DNA from: Asanoa siamensis
GTDB lineage: Bacteria; Actinomycetota; Actinomycetes; Mycobacteriales; Micromonosporaceae
Length of the DNA stretch: 64,000 nt
Assembly (NCBI RefSeq): GCF_016862555.1
Contig: NZ_BONE01000034.1
Location: forward strand, 1 to 64,000
Reading direction: 5' to 3'
Part shown: one piece after another, positions 1-8,486 of the stretch
How positions within the stretch are numbered: the first letter of the stretch is position 1
Layout: every line of letters starts with the position of its first letter
Program-made: the position numbers and the translations under genes
Notes under the pieces: generated by a model
Databases searched by the model: none
The model's input: the letters and a program-made list of their open reading frames with translations, nothing else
Told to the model about the DNA's origin: nothing

Positions 1-1
1 G

Positions 2-1195
2 GTTGCCGCAGTGGTGCGGTACAACGGGGGCGGGCAGGCCGGCCACAGTGTCGTCCTGCCTGACGGGCGGCGTCATGTCTTCGCCCAGTTCGGCGCCGGC
101 ACGTTGCGTGGCGTGCACACACACCTGTCCCGGTTCATGGTGGTCGACCCGCTCGCGCTGGTCGTCGAGGCCGACCACCTGGCCGACATCGGTGTGCCGG
201 ACGCGTTCGACCGTCTGACGGTCGAGGGGGACGCGTTGCTCGCCACGCCTTATCACCGGGCCGCCAACCGCGCCCGGGAGATTGCCCGTGGGGCCCACCG
301 GCATGGGTCCTGCGGCAAGGGGGTGGGCGAGGCTATGGGGTACGCCCTCGCCCACCCCGCCGACGCGCCCCGGGTGGCCGATGCTCAGGCACCCGGGGTG
401 CTCGGCGCGAAGCTGACGGTGCTGCGTGATCGGCTGGTCGACGAGCTGGGTCCGCTCGACGTGCCACCGATCGACGCGACGGTGCGCGCCTTCGGCGCGT
501 TCGCCGCGCGGGTGCCGATCGTCAGCCGGGCGTTCCTCGGCAACCTGCTGGCCATCGGTCCAGTGGTCTTCGAGGGAGCGCAGGGGGTGCTGCTCGACGA
601 GTGGCACGGGTTCCACCCCTACACCACCTGGAGCACGACGACGTTCGACAACGCGGAGACGTTGCTTTCTGATGGGGGTCAGGCAGGCAACGCGACCCGG
701 CTCGGCGTGCTCCGGGTGGTGACCACGCGGCACGGCCCGGGTCCGTTGGTGACGGAGGACCCGGGCCTGCCGTTGACGGACCCGAACAACCCGACCAACC
801 GGTGGCAGGGCCGGTTCCGGTTCGGACACTTCGACGCGGTCGCCCACCGGTACGCGGTGGAGGTGTGCGGCGGGGTCGACGGGATCGCGCTGACCCACCT
901 CGACGTGGCGTCGCCGGCGCTGAAGTTCTGCTCCGCGTACGACTGGACGGACCGGCTGGTCCCCGGCCCGGCCGGTGACCTGGATCGGCAGGAGGCGTTG
1001 AGCCGCCGGCTGATGCGCACGCGGCCGCGCTACACCGCCGCGCCGGTCGACTGGCCGGGCGCGGTGTCCGAGGCGCTGGACACGCCGGTGGTGGTGACCT
1101 CGCACGGCCCGACGGCCGACGGGAAGCAGGTGCTCAGGCCGAACTGGGCTGCCAGAGCTCACCCTGCAGGAGCTGGCGCGCGCCGAGCCAGCTGA
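2..1195 (+). CDS. Adenylosuccinate synthetase-like protein, 5' end cut off by window
   Basis: Adenylosuccinate synthetases join IMP and aspartate using GTP on the way to AMP. The reading frame is open to the left edge, so the P-loop-like start of the family (usual GDEGKGK) is outside the window. What remains shows family landmarks: a GGGQAGHS segment where the canonical enzyme has GGNNAGHT, an EGAQG-LLD motif near residue 190, and an RWQGRFRFGHFD block followed by a THLD motif near 290. The replacement of NNAGHT and the altered C-terminus mark it as a divergent paralogue rather than the housekeeping PurA, so the true substrate is uncertain. The 3' end overlaps the convergent TetR gene by about 60 bp. 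Confidence 0.75.
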   Translation, partial: VAAVVRYNGGGQAGHSVVLPDGRRHVFAQFGAGTLRGVHTHLSRFMVVDPLALVVEADHLADIGVPDAFDRLTVEGDALLATPYHRAANRAREIARGAHRHGSCGKGVGEAMGYALAHPADAPRVADAQAPGVLGAKLTVLRDRLVDELGPLDVPPIDATVRAFGAFAARVPIVSRAFLGNLLAIGPVVFEGAQGVLLDEWHGFHPYTTWSTTTFDNAETLLSDGGQAGNATRLGVLRVVTTRHGPGPLVTEDPGLPLTDPNNPTNRWQGRFRFGHFDAVAHRYAVEVCGGVDGIALTHLDVASPALKFCSAYDWTDRLVPGPAGDLDRQEALSRRLMRTRPRYTAAPVDWPGAVSEALDTPVVVTSHGPTADGKQVLRPNWAARAHPAGAGARRAS

Positions 1196-1784
1196 AGTTC
1201 ATCAGTCGCGCGGCCGAGTGGTCGGGGTCGGCCTCCGGGTGGTCGGCCAGCCAGTCGGCGATCGACTCGGCCGCGCCGACCAGGGCGTACGCGCTGGCGG
1301 TCAGGTCCTGTTCGTGCGCGCTCGTCCGGGCCGCCTGGACCGCCCGGCCGAGCATGCCGGCGACCACCGCGACGATGCGGGTGCGCAGCGCGGCCAGGTC
1401 GTCGGCGAACGGCTGGCGGCTCTTGGCCTGGCGGTAGAGCACCGCCCAACCGTCGCGGTGCGCGCCCACGAAGGCGAAGAAGCCGCGCAGCCCGCGCCAG
1501 AGCTGCTCGTCGGCCGGGAGGTCGTCGCCGACCACGGAGACGATGGACTCCAGCAGGCGCGTGCCCTCGCGGTTGACACAGGCGCGGAACAGGTCGTCCT
1601 TGCTGCCGAGGTACGCGTACACCATGGGTTTGGAGATGCCGGCCTCGTCGGCGATCTCGTCCATGCTGGCCTCGTGGAAGCCGCGCCGGGAGAACACCCG
1701 GACGGCCGCGTCGAGCATCTGCTGCTCACGGACCGCACGGGGCAGGCGTTTGAACGTCGGCCGGCTCGCCACGCTTGCGAGCAT
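1134..1784 (-). CDS. TetR-family transcriptional regulator
   Basis: A 216-residue one-component repressor. An N-terminal TetR helix-turn-helix is visible at residues 15-60 (VFSRRGFHEASMDEIADEAG, then ISKPMVYAYLGSKDDLF), followed by a helical ligand-binding domain. The ATG at 1784 has an AGGAG ribosome site 6 nt upstream. It is divergent from the SCP2/acyl-CoA dehydrogenase/acyl-CoA synthetase operon, so control of that lipid operon is the natural inference; an imperfect palindrome lies in the shared 60-bp spacer. The ligand is probably an acyl-CoA or lipid, but nothing in the sequence shows which. Confidence 0.88.
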   Translation of the reverse strand: MLASVASRPTFKRLPRAVREQQMLDAAVRVFSRRGFHEASMDEIADEAGISKPMVYAYLGSKDDLFRACVNREGTRLLESIVSVVGDDLPADEQLWRGLRGFFAFVGAHRDGWAVLYRQAKSRQPFADDLAALRTRIVAVVAGMLGRAVQAARTSAHEQDLTASAYALVGAAESIADWLADHPEADPDHSAARLMNFSWLGARQLLQGELWQPSSA

Positions 1785-1802
1785 ATCTACTCCTGCGTAA
1801 GG

Positions 1803-1816
1803 TTACTGCTCGGTAG
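1803..1816. promoter_or_regulatory. Imperfect palindrome between divergent TetR and SCP2 genes, candidate operator
   Basis: TTACTGCTCGGTAG is a 6+2+6 dyad with four of six arm positions matching, lying in the short spacer between the two divergent starts. TetR regulators usually bind such dyads next to their own gene. Candidate only. Confidence 0.4.
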
Positions 1817-1846
1817 GTTATTTTCATTGTGAAGGGTAGCGTCGCG

Positions 1847-2299
1847 ATGTCTGACTTCGATCCGGCCCAGTTCGTCTCGGTCGGTCCCAAGGAGTTCGCA
1901 CAGCTGGTCAAGTCCACGCCCGACGCCAAGATCGCCGAGATCATGGAGAGCGACGCCCGGGGCAAGGTGCTCGACCAGGTCTTCGAGCGGATGCCGGCCC
2001 TGTTCCGCGCCGACCGCGCCGGCTCGACCAACGCGGTGATCCACTGGACCATCACCGGTCGCCCGGACGGTGGCAGCGACACCTACGAGGTCGTCATCGA
2101 AGACGGCGCCTGCACCGTCAACAACACCGCCGAGCGCGACCCGCGGCTGTCGCTGAGCATGGGCCCGGTCGACTTCCTGAAGATCGTCTCCGGCAGCGGC
2201 AACCCCGTGATGATGTTCATGACCGGCAAGCTGAAGGCCAAGGGCGACCTGGGCCTGGCCGCCAACATCGCCAACCTGTTCGACATCCCCAAGGCCTGA
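1847..2299 (+). CDS. SCP2 sterol-binding domain protein
   Basis: A small (150 aa) single-domain SCP2-like protein that would bind acyl-CoA, fatty acid or sterol-like lipids in a hydrophobic pocket. The pattern DGACTV followed by PRLSLSMGPVDFLKIVSG and MFMTGKLKAKGDLGLAANI is typical of the C-terminal part of the fold. The ATG at 1847 is preferred over the in-frame GTG at 1829 because GAAGGG sits about 11 nt upstream of the ATG. It is first in an operon with an acyl-CoA dehydrogenase (6-bp gap) and an acyl-CoA synthetase, so it may carry their lipid substrate. Confidence 0.85.
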   Translation: MSDFDPAQFVSVGPKEFAQLVKSTPDAKIAEIMESDARGKVLDQVFERMPALFRADRAGSTNAVIHWTITGRPDGGSDTYEVVIEDGACTVNNTAERDPRLSLSMGPVDFLKIVSGSGNPVMMFMTGKLKAKGDLGLAANIANLFDIPKA

Positions 2300-2305
2300 C
2301 CTCTG

Positions 2306-3520
2306 ATGGCCGAGTTCTCGCTCGACCTCAGTGAGGAACAGCGCGACCTGCGCGACTGGGTGCACGGCTTCGCGGCCGACGTCGTGCGCCCGGCCGCGGC
2401 CGAGTGGGACGCCCGCGAGGAGGCGCCCTGGCCGGTGATCCAGGAGGCGGCCAAGGTCGGGCTCTACGACTTCGAGTTCCTGGCCAACGCCTGGGCCGAT
2501 CCGACCGGGCTGTCGCTGCCGCTGGCCAGCGAGGAGCTGTTCTGGGGCGACGCCGGCATCGGGCTGGCCATCATGGGCACGTCACTCGCCGTCGCCGCCA
2601 TCTACGGATCGGGTACGCCCGACCAACTGGTCGAATGGGTGCCTCAGTGCTTCGGCTCCGTCGACGAGCCGGCGGTCGCCGCGTTCTGCTCGACCGAGCC
2701 CGAGGCCGGCTCCGACGTCGGCGCGATGCGCACCCGGGCCGTCTACGACGCCGCGACCGACGAGTGGGTCCTCTCCGGGCAGAAGGCCTACGCCACCAAC
2801 GGCGGCATCGCCGGCGTGCACGTGGTGACGGCCAGCGTCGACCCGGCGTTGGGCGCGCGCGGGCAGGCCGCTTTCGTGGTGCCGCCCGGCACGAAGGGCC
2901 TGGCGGCGTCGCGCAAGCTGAAGAAGCTCGGGTTGCGGGCCTCGCACACCGCCGACGTCTTCCTCGACGACGTGCGGGTGCCGGGTGCGTGCCTGCTGGG
3001 CGGCCGGGACGCGCTGGAGCAGCGACTCGACCGGGCGCGGTCCGGGCAGCGCTCGCAGTCGTCGTCGGCGATGCGCACGTTCGAGATCACCCGGCCGACC
3101 GTGGGCGCGCAGGCGCTCGGGGTGGCCCGGGCGGCGCATGAATACGCCCTCGACTACGCCAAGGAGCGCGTGCAGTTCGGTCGGCCGATCATCGAGAACC
3201 AGGCGGTGGCCTTCGCGCTGGCCGACATGCGCACCGACATCGACGCCGCCCGGCTGCTCGTCTGGCGGGCAGCCTGGATGGGCCGCAACAACCGGCCGTT
3301 CGCGGCGGGCGAGGGCTCGATGTCGAAGCTGCGCGCCGGCGAGGTGGCGGTCTCCGTGACCGGAAAGGCCCTGCAGATCCTGGGCGGCGCCGGCTTCGTG
3401 CGCGACCACCCGGTCGAGCGCTGGTACCGCGACGCCAAGATCTACACCATCTTCGAGGGCACCTCGGAGATCCAGCGGCTGGTGGTCTCCCGGGCGATCT
3501 CGGGGCACCAGATCCGGTGA
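2306..3520 (+). CDS. Acyl-CoA dehydrogenase family protein
   Basis: A 404-residue flavoprotein of the acyl-CoA dehydrogenase family, which introduces an alpha-beta double bond into acyl-CoA. Visible landmarks are the FAD/substrate loop AAFCSTEPEAGSD near residue 130, the LKKLGLRASHTADVFLDDV strand, YAKERVQFGRPI, and the C-terminal YRDAKIYTIFEGTSEIQRL signature. Length is normal for the family. It starts 6 bp after the SCP2 gene and its stop overlaps the GTG start of the acyl-CoA synthetase, so the three genes are one transcriptional unit, probably degrading or modifying a specific fatty or steroid-derived acyl chain. Confidence 0.92.
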   Translation: MAEFSLDLSEEQRDLRDWVHGFAADVVRPAAAEWDAREEAPWPVIQEAAKVGLYDFEFLANAWADPTGLSLPLASEELFWGDAGIGLAIMGTSLAVAAIYGSGTPDQLVEWVPQCFGSVDEPAVAAFCSTEPEAGSDVGAMRTRAVYDAATDEWVLSGQKAYATNGGIAGVHVVTASVDPALGARGQAAFVVPPGTKGLAASRKLKKLGLRASHTADVFLDDVRVPGACLLGGRDALEQRLDRARSGQRSQSSSAMRTFEITRPTVGAQALGVARAAHEYALDYAKERVQFGRPIIENQAVAFALADMRTDIDAARLLVWRAAWMGRNNRPFAAGEGSMSKLRAGEVAVSVTGKALQILGGAGFVRDHPVERWYRDAKIYTIFEGTSEIQRLVVSRAISGHQIR

Positions 3521-5103
3521 CGCCGGCGGCGCACGCCGTGGTGACCCTCGCCCGGCGGGGGCTGCTCACCCCGGCTGCGCCGCACCGCGTGCCGGCCCAG
3601 ATCGGCGCGTTGCGCCGCTGGGGGTACGGGCTCGGTGGGTCACTGCTGTCGGCGGCCGCACGCTCGCCGTCGCGGGTGGCCCTGGCCGACCCGGCAGGCA
3701 CCCTGACTTATGCAGAGGTGCGGGACCAGGCGCTCCGCCTGGCGCGCTCGCTTCGCCAGACGACGGACCTGCCGGCCGTCCAGGCTGCGGCCGACGGCCA
3801 GGCGGGCGGCGCGGCGGTCGGTGGCGGGGCGGGGATCGGGCCTGGTGATCGGGTCGGGGTGCTCTGCCGGAACCACCGTGGGTTCGTGTTGTCGGCGGTT
3901 GCGCTGTCTCTGCTCGGGGCCGACGTCGTGCTGATCAACACCGCCTTTTCCGCCGCGCAGATCGCCGCTGTCGTCCGGGACCACGGGTTGCGGTTGGTGG
4001 TGCACGACCCCGAGTTCTCCGTGTCGGGCACGGCCACCCTCTCGTCGGCCGGCTTCGAAGCGCTCCCGGATCCCGGCGGCCCGTTGACACCACCGCGCCG
4101 ACCCGGGCCCACGGTCGTGCTGACCTCCGGCACGACCGGCACGCCGAAGGGCGCGCGGCGGCCCAATCCGGCCGGGCTCGGGCCGTTGGTGTCCATCCTC
4201 GACCGCATCCCCGTGCAGGCCGGCGACCGGCTGATGATCGCGGCACCGCTGTTCCACACCTGGGGCTACGCCGCCCTGCAACTCGCGTTCGGCCTGCGGG
4301 CCTCCGTCGTGCTGACACCGCGCTTCGCGCCGGAGTCCCTTGTGGACACGGTGCGGACCCACCGGTGCACGGGCGTGTTCGCCGTGCCCGTGATGCTCTC
4401 CCGGCTCCTGGACGCCGGCGCCGTCCTGCCTGGCGTGCGGGTCGTCGCGGTCAGCGGTTCCGCTCTCCCCGGCGACCTCGCCACCCGTTTCATGGACACC
4501 CACGGCGACGTGCTCTACAACCTCTACGGCTCGACCGAGGTGTCCTGGGCCTCCGTGGCGACGCCGGCGGAACTGCGCCGCTCACCCGCGACCGCGGGTC
4601 GCCCACCGCGCGGCACCCGGGTCATGATCCTGGGCGCCGACGGCTCGCCCGTCCCGCCCGGCACCGTCGGGCGCATCTTCGTGGGCAACGACATGCTCTT
4701 CGAGGGGTACGCCGGCGACCTCGGCGGCGTCGAGTCCCGCGACGGCCTGCTGGCCACGGGTGATCTCGGCGTGCTGGACGCGTCCGGCCTGCTGACCGTG
4801 TCGGGCCGGGCCGACGACATGGTCGTCTCGGGCGGCGAGAACGTGTTCCCCTCCGCGGTGGAAGACCTCCTCGCGACACTCCCGGGCGTACGCGAGGTCG
4901 CGGTCGTCGGCGTCCCGGACCCGACCTTCGGCCAGCGGCTGGCGGCGCACGTGGTCTGCCACGCGGGAGCGTCGGTGTCGGCCGACGACGTGCGCGAACA
5001 CGTGCGGCGACACGGTGCGGCCTTCGCGGTGCCGCGCGACGTGCGCTTCCTGGCCGCCCTGCCGCGGACGGCGACCGGCAAGGTCATCAAGCGCGCGCTC
5101 TGA
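3517..5103 (+). CDS. AMP-dependent acyl-CoA synthetase (FadD-like)
   Basis: An ANL-superfamily adenylating enzyme (528 aa) that activates a carboxylic acid to acyl-AMP and then acyl-CoA. The P-loop LTSGTTGTPKGA is at about residue 205, the YGSTE motif near 338, the GDLG motif near 415, and the C-terminal catalytic lysine in RTATGKVIKRAL at the very end. The GTG start overlaps the acyl-CoA dehydrogenase stop by 4 nt. A Gly/Ala-rich stretch near residues 90-110 is an unusual loop. Overall similarity is to actinobacterial long-chain FadD proteins; chain specificity cannot be read. Confidence 0.9.
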   Translation: MTPAAHAVVTLARRGLLTPAAPHRVPAQIGALRRWGYGLGGSLLSAAARSPSRVALADPAGTLTYAEVRDQALRLARSLRQTTDLPAVQAAADGQAGGAAVGGGAGIGPGDRVGVLCRNHRGFVLSAVALSLLGADVVLINTAFSAAQIAAVVRDHGLRLVVHDPEFSVSGTATLSSAGFEALPDPGGPLTPPRRPGPTVVLTSGTTGTPKGARRPNPAGLGPLVSILDRIPVQAGDRLMIAAPLFHTWGYAALQLAFGLRASVVLTPRFAPESLVDTVRTHRCTGVFAVPVMLSRLLDAGAVLPGVRVVAVSGSALPGDLATRFMDTHGDVLYNLYGSTEVSWASVATPAELRRSPATAGRPPRGTRVMILGADGSPVPPGTVGRIFVGNDMLFEGYAGDLGGVESRDGLLATGDLGVLDASGLLTVSGRADDMVVSGGENVFPSAVEDLLATLPGVREVAVVGVPDPTFGQRLAAHVVCHAGASVSADDVREHVRRHGAAFAVPRDVRFLAALPRTATGKVIKRAL

Positions 5104-5114
5104 CCCTCGTACTC

Positions 5115-5130
5115 CCAAATGTTCGTTTGA
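5115..5130. promoter_or_regulatory. Operator-like dyad 1, CCAAA-N6-TTTGA, overlapping the -35 box
   Basis: First of two copies of a CCAAA-N6-TTTGR dyad upstream of the ArsR-like regulator. It overlaps the TTGACA -35 hexamer. The second copy lies 43 bp away, about four helical turns, which fits binding of two dimers on the same face of the DNA. Confidence 0.5.
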
Positions 5131-5156
5131 CAGTGTGCGTCGATGTGTCGCATACT
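5127..5156 (+). promoter_or_regulatory. Sigma-70-type promoter for the ArsR-like/MFS operon
   Basis: A perfect TTGACA at 5127-5132 is followed after 18 bp by CATACT at 5151-5156. Transcription would start at about 5163, directly at or next to the ATG at 5164, so the transcript is probably leaderless. Confidence 0.6.
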
Positions 5157-5157
5157 C

Positions 5158-5173
5158 CCAAACATGTCTTTGG
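5158..5173. promoter_or_regulatory. Operator-like dyad 2, CCAAA-N6-TTTGG, over the start codon
   Basis: Second copy of the dyad, covering the end of the -10 region, the predicted transcription start and the ATG at 5164. With the copy at 5115-5130 it would allow tight autorepression. Confidence 0.5.
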
Positions 5174-5712
5174 AGGAGGACCAGACCGTCAAGCTGCGGG
5201 CGTTGGCGCACCCGCTCCGGCTGCGGATCCTCTCGCTGCTGACCGGCGCCGCGATGACCGCCGCCGAGGTGGCGCGGGAGCTGGACCTCACGCACGCCAA
5301 CGCCAGCTACCACCTGCGGCACCTGCTCGCCGCTGGGCAGATCGAGGCGGCCGGCGAGGAGAAGATCCGTGGCGGGGTGGCGAAGCGCTACCGGCACAAC
5401 GCCGAGGCCGATTGCGCCCGGCCGAGAGTGCCGATTCCCGAGGGCACGGCGCCGACACCTCACCACATGCTGATGTACGAAGCCCTGGCGACCGAGTTGC
5501 GGCGGCGGTCGCGGGCGATGAAGCGGGCCCCCGACAACCACTTCACCGACGCCGAGCTCTGGGTGGATCCCGCCGTCTGGGCCGAGGTGGAGCGGCGGGT
5601 CGACGAGGCGAGCCGGATCCTCCACCGGGCCGCGGAGGCACCGCGTACCCCCGGGACGATCCGGGTCAACGCCTCGATAGCGCTGTTCAGGATGGAGACC
5701 GACGCGAAATGA
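5164..5712 (+). CDS. ArsR-like winged-helix regulator
   Basis: A 182-residue regulator with an N-terminal winged helix: LRALAHPLRLRILSLL, then AAEVARELDLTHANASYHLRHL at residues 10-60, as in ArsR/HTH_20 proteins, followed by a C-terminal helical region of unknown ligand. The ATG at 5164 is chosen over an in-frame ATG at 5143 because a strong promoter places the transcription start at about 5163. Its stop overlaps the ATG of the following MFS transporter (ATGA), the classic layout of a drug-responsive repressor with its efflux pump. Confidence 0.87.
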   Translation: MSLEEDQTVKLRALAHPLRLRILSLLTGAAMTAAEVARELDLTHANASYHLRHLLAAGQIEAAGEEKIRGGVAKRYRHNAEADCARPRVPIPEGTAPTPHHMLMYEALATELRRRSRAMKRAPDNHFTDAELWVDPAVWAEVERRVDEASRILHRAAEAPRTPGTIRVNASIALFRMETDAK

Positions 5713-6968
5713 GCACCGTCACCCCTGCTCCGCCGACCACACCGGAGGAACCCCGCCCGGGCCTGCTGGCACCGCTGCGGTACCGGCCGTTCCGGTACCT
5801 CATCGCGGGCCGCACCACCACCATGCTCGGCAACGCGGTGGCACCGATCGCGCTGTCGTTCGCGGTGCTCGACCTCACCGGCTCGGCCCGCGACGTCGGC
5901 TTGGTCGTCGGCGCCCGATCGCTGGCAAACGTCGTCTTCATCCTGTTCGGCGGCGTGATCGCCGACCGGCTGCCGCGTCACCTGGTGATGGTCGGCGCGT
6001 CCACACTGGCCGGCCTGACCCAGGCGGCGGTTGCGGTCACCGTGCTCACCGGCACCGCGACCATCCCGTCGCTGCTCGCGCTCTCGGCGGTCAACGGCGT
6101 CGCGGCCGCGTTCGCGTTCCCGGCGATTTCGGCGATCCTGCCGCAGACCGTGCCGTCAGCCGTGCTCCAGCAGGCGAACGCCATCAACCGGATCGGCTGG
6201 AACTCCGCGATGATCGCCGGCGCGTCCCTCGGCGGCCTGCTCGTGGCAACGGCCGGGCCGGGCTGGGGCCTCGCGGTCGACGCCAGCACCTTCCTGCTCG
6301 CCGGACTGTTCTTCGCGATGGTCCGGCTGCCGAAGACCGACAAGCCGGCGGTGGTCGAACGCACCGGCATCTTCACCGAGATGCGGCTCGGCTGGTCGGC
6401 CTTCGCGAGCCGTACCTGGCTGTGGGCGGTGGTCGCCGGCTTCTGCGTGATCAATGCGGTGCTGGCGGGTTCGGTCAACGTGCTGGGCCCGGTGGTTGCC
6501 GACGCGACGTTTGGCCGCGCCGCCTGGGGCCTGATACTGGCGGTGGAGACCGCCGGCATGATCGTCGGCGCCCTGGTCGCGATGCGGGTCCGGGTGGGCC
6601 GGCTGCTCTTCTACGGCGTGCTGTGGTGCATCGGGGACGCGGTGCTGGTGCTGGCCCTCGGCGTGACGTCCGTGGTGCCGGTCCTGCTGCTGGCCGGTTT
6701 CGCGGTCGGGTTCGCGCTCGAGCAGTTCGCGGTCGCCTGGGACACCACCATGCAGGAGCACGTGCCCAGCGACCTGCTGGCCCGGGTCTACTCGTACGAC
6801 ATGCTCGGCTCGATCCTCGCGGTGCCGATCGGCCAGGTCGCCGCGGGGCCCCTCGCGGAGCACTTCGGGGTGCGCCCGACCCTGGTCGGCGCGGCCGCGC
6901 TGATGGCCCTGGCCACCGTGGCGATGCTGCTCAGCCGCGACGTCCGTCACCTACGCCACGCGATCTGA
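5709..6968 (+). CDS. MFS transporter, drug-efflux type
   Basis: A 419-residue membrane protein with about twelve hydrophobic segments starting after a short proline-rich N-terminus (LRYRPFRYLIAGR). The loop GGVIADRLPRHLVM between helices 2 and 3 is the MFS motif A. It resembles the EntS/MFS_3 branch exporting siderophores or antibiotics. It is translationally coupled to the upstream ArsR-like regulator, so induction by a toxic substrate is likely. The substrate is not predictable. Confidence 0.9.
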   Translation: MSTVTPAPPTTPEEPRPGLLAPLRYRPFRYLIAGRTTTMLGNAVAPIALSFAVLDLTGSARDVGLVVGARSLANVVFILFGGVIADRLPRHLVMVGASTLAGLTQAAVAVTVLTGTATIPSLLALSAVNGVAAAFAFPAISAILPQTVPSAVLQQANAINRIGWNSAMIAGASLGGLLVATAGPGWGLAVDASTFLLAGLFFAMVRLPKTDKPAVVERTGIFTEMRLGWSAFASRTWLWAVVAGFCVINAVLAGSVNVLGPVVADATFGRAAWGLILAVETAGMIVGALVAMRVRVGRLLFYGVLWCIGDAVLVLALGVTSVVPVLLLAGFAVGFALEQFAVAWDTTMQEHVPSDLLARVYSYDMLGSILAVPIGQVAAGPLAEHFGVRPTLVGAAALMALATVAMLLSRDVRHLRHAI

Positions 6969-6996
6969 GCCCGGCGGTCGGTGCCAGAATGGCCGG

Positions 6997-8421
6997 GTGA
7001 CACAGGTACCCAACGTTCTCGCCGCCCGTTACGCCTCTCCCGAGCTGGTCGCGCTCTGGTCGCCGACCGAGAAGGTGAAGCTGGAGCGACGGCTGTGGAT
7101 CGCGGTGCTGGAGGCACAGCGCGACCTCGGCATCGACGTGCCCGACGGGGTCGTCGAGGCCTACCGGGCCGTGCTCGACGACGTCGACCTCGGGTCCATC
7201 GCCGAGCGGGAGCGGGTCACCCGGCACGATGTCAAGGCCCGGATCGAGGAGTTCGCGGCGCTGGCCGGCCACGAGCAGATCCACAAAGGGATGACCTCCC
7301 GCGATCTCACCGAGAACGTGGAGCAGCTGCAGATCCGCTCGTCGCTGGAGCTGGTCCGCGACCGGGTCGTCGCCGCGTTGGGCCGGCTGGCCCGGCTGGC
7401 GGTCGAGCACGAGGCGCTGGTGATGGCCGGCCGCTCGCACAACGTGGCGGCGCAGGCGACGACGCTCGGCAAGCGGTTCGCCTCGGCCGGCGAGGAGCTG
7501 CTGATCGCGTACCAGCGGCTCGACGACCTGATCGCCCGCTATCCGCTGCGGGGCATCAAGGGCCCGGTCGGCACCGCCGCCGACCAGCTCGACCTCTTCG
7601 ACGGCGACGCGGCCAAGGTCGCCGAGCTGGAGCGGCGGGTCGCCGCGCACCTCGGCTTCTCGTCGGTGCTCAGCAGCGTCGGCCAGGTCTACCCGCGCTC
7701 GCTCGACCTCGACGTCGTCACCGCGCTGGCCCAGGTGGTCGCCGCGCCGAGCAGCCTGGCCACGACGATCCGGCTGATGGTCGGCCAGGAGCTGGTCACC
7801 GAGGGCTTCCGGCCGGGCCAGGTCGGCTCCAGCGCGATGCCGCACAAGATGAACACCCGATCGAGCGAGCGGGTCAACGGGCTCGCGGTGGTGGTCCGCG
7901 GCTACGTCTCGATGATCGGCGAGCTGGCGGGCGACCAGTGGAACGAGGGCGACGTGTCCGACTCGGTGGTGCGCCGGGTCGCACTGCCCGACGCGTTCTT
8001 CGCCACCGACGGCCTGTTCCAGACGTTCCTCACGGTGCTCGACGAGTTCGGCGTCTATCCGGCGGTGGTGGCCCGCGAGCTCGACCGCTACCTGCCGTTC
8101 CTGGCCACGACCAAGATCCTGGTCGCCGCGGTACGGCGAGGCGTCGGTCGCGAGACGGCGCACGAGGTGATCAAGGAGAACGCGGTGGCCGTGGCGCTGT
8201 CCATGCGCGAGAAGGGCAGCACCGAGAACGACCTGTTCGACCGGCTCGCCGCCGACGGCCGGCTGGGCCTGACCCGCGGCGAGATCGACGCGCTGGTCGC
8301 CGACCGGGCGGCCTTCGTCGGCGCGGCCGGTGCCCAGGTGGCCGCGGTCGCTTCGAAGATCGACGAGGTCGTCCGGCGACACCCGGCGGCCGCCGGCTAT
8401 TCACCGCGACCCATCCTCTAG
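6997..8421 (+). CDS. purB: Adenylosuccinate lyase
   Basis: Catalyses two beta-eliminations of purine synthesis: SAICAR to AICAR plus fumarate, and adenylosuccinate to AMP plus fumarate. The fumarase/aspartase signature is plain: GSSAMPHKMNTRSSERVNG at about residues 272-290, with HKGMTSRDLTENV near 93 and the catalytic histidine region SHNVAAQATTLGKRF near 148. Length (474 aa) is normal. The GTG start lies 28 bp after the MFS stop. A strong stem-loop follows directly. The purS-purQ-purL genes lie about 1.2 kb further on, beyond a protease gene on the opposite strand. Confidence 0.96.
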   Translation: MTQVPNVLAARYASPELVALWSPTEKVKLERRLWIAVLEAQRDLGIDVPDGVVEAYRAVLDDVDLGSIAERERVTRHDVKARIEEFAALAGHEQIHKGMTSRDLTENVEQLQIRSSLELVRDRVVAALGRLARLAVEHEALVMAGRSHNVAAQATTLGKRFASAGEELLIAYQRLDDLIARYPLRGIKGPVGTAADQLDLFDGDAAKVAELERRVAAHLGFSSVLSSVGQVYPRSLDLDVVTALAQVVAAPSSLATTIRLMVGQELVTEGFRPGQVGSSAMPHKMNTRSSERVNGLAVVVRGYVSMIGELAGDQWNEGDVSDSVVRRVALPDAFFATDGLFQTFLTVLDEFGVYPAVVARELDRYLPFLATTKILVAAVRRGVGRETAHEVIKENAVAVALSMREKGSTENDLFDRLAADGRLGLTRGEIDALVADRAAFVGAAGAQVAAVASKIDEVVRRHPAAAGYSPRPIL

Positions 8422-8428
8422 ACCCTCG

Positions 8429-8470
8429 ACGGCGTGGCGCCCCGGGGGTTGGGCGCCACGCCGTCTTTGT
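8429..8470 (+). terminator. Stem-loop terminator after purB
   Basis: A perfect 14-bp stem (GACGGCGTGGCGCC at 8429-8442 with 8453-8466), a 10-nt loop and a short TTTG tail. It lies between the convergent purB and protease genes and probably acts on both strands. Confidence 0.75.
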
Positions 8471-8486
8471 GGGAGAGCGTTGTCTG

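Noticed and set aside
5143-5163. Longer start (ATG 5143) for the ArsR-like regulator
   Set aside because: It lies between the -35 and -10 boxes of a strong promoter and cannot be on the mRNA made from it.
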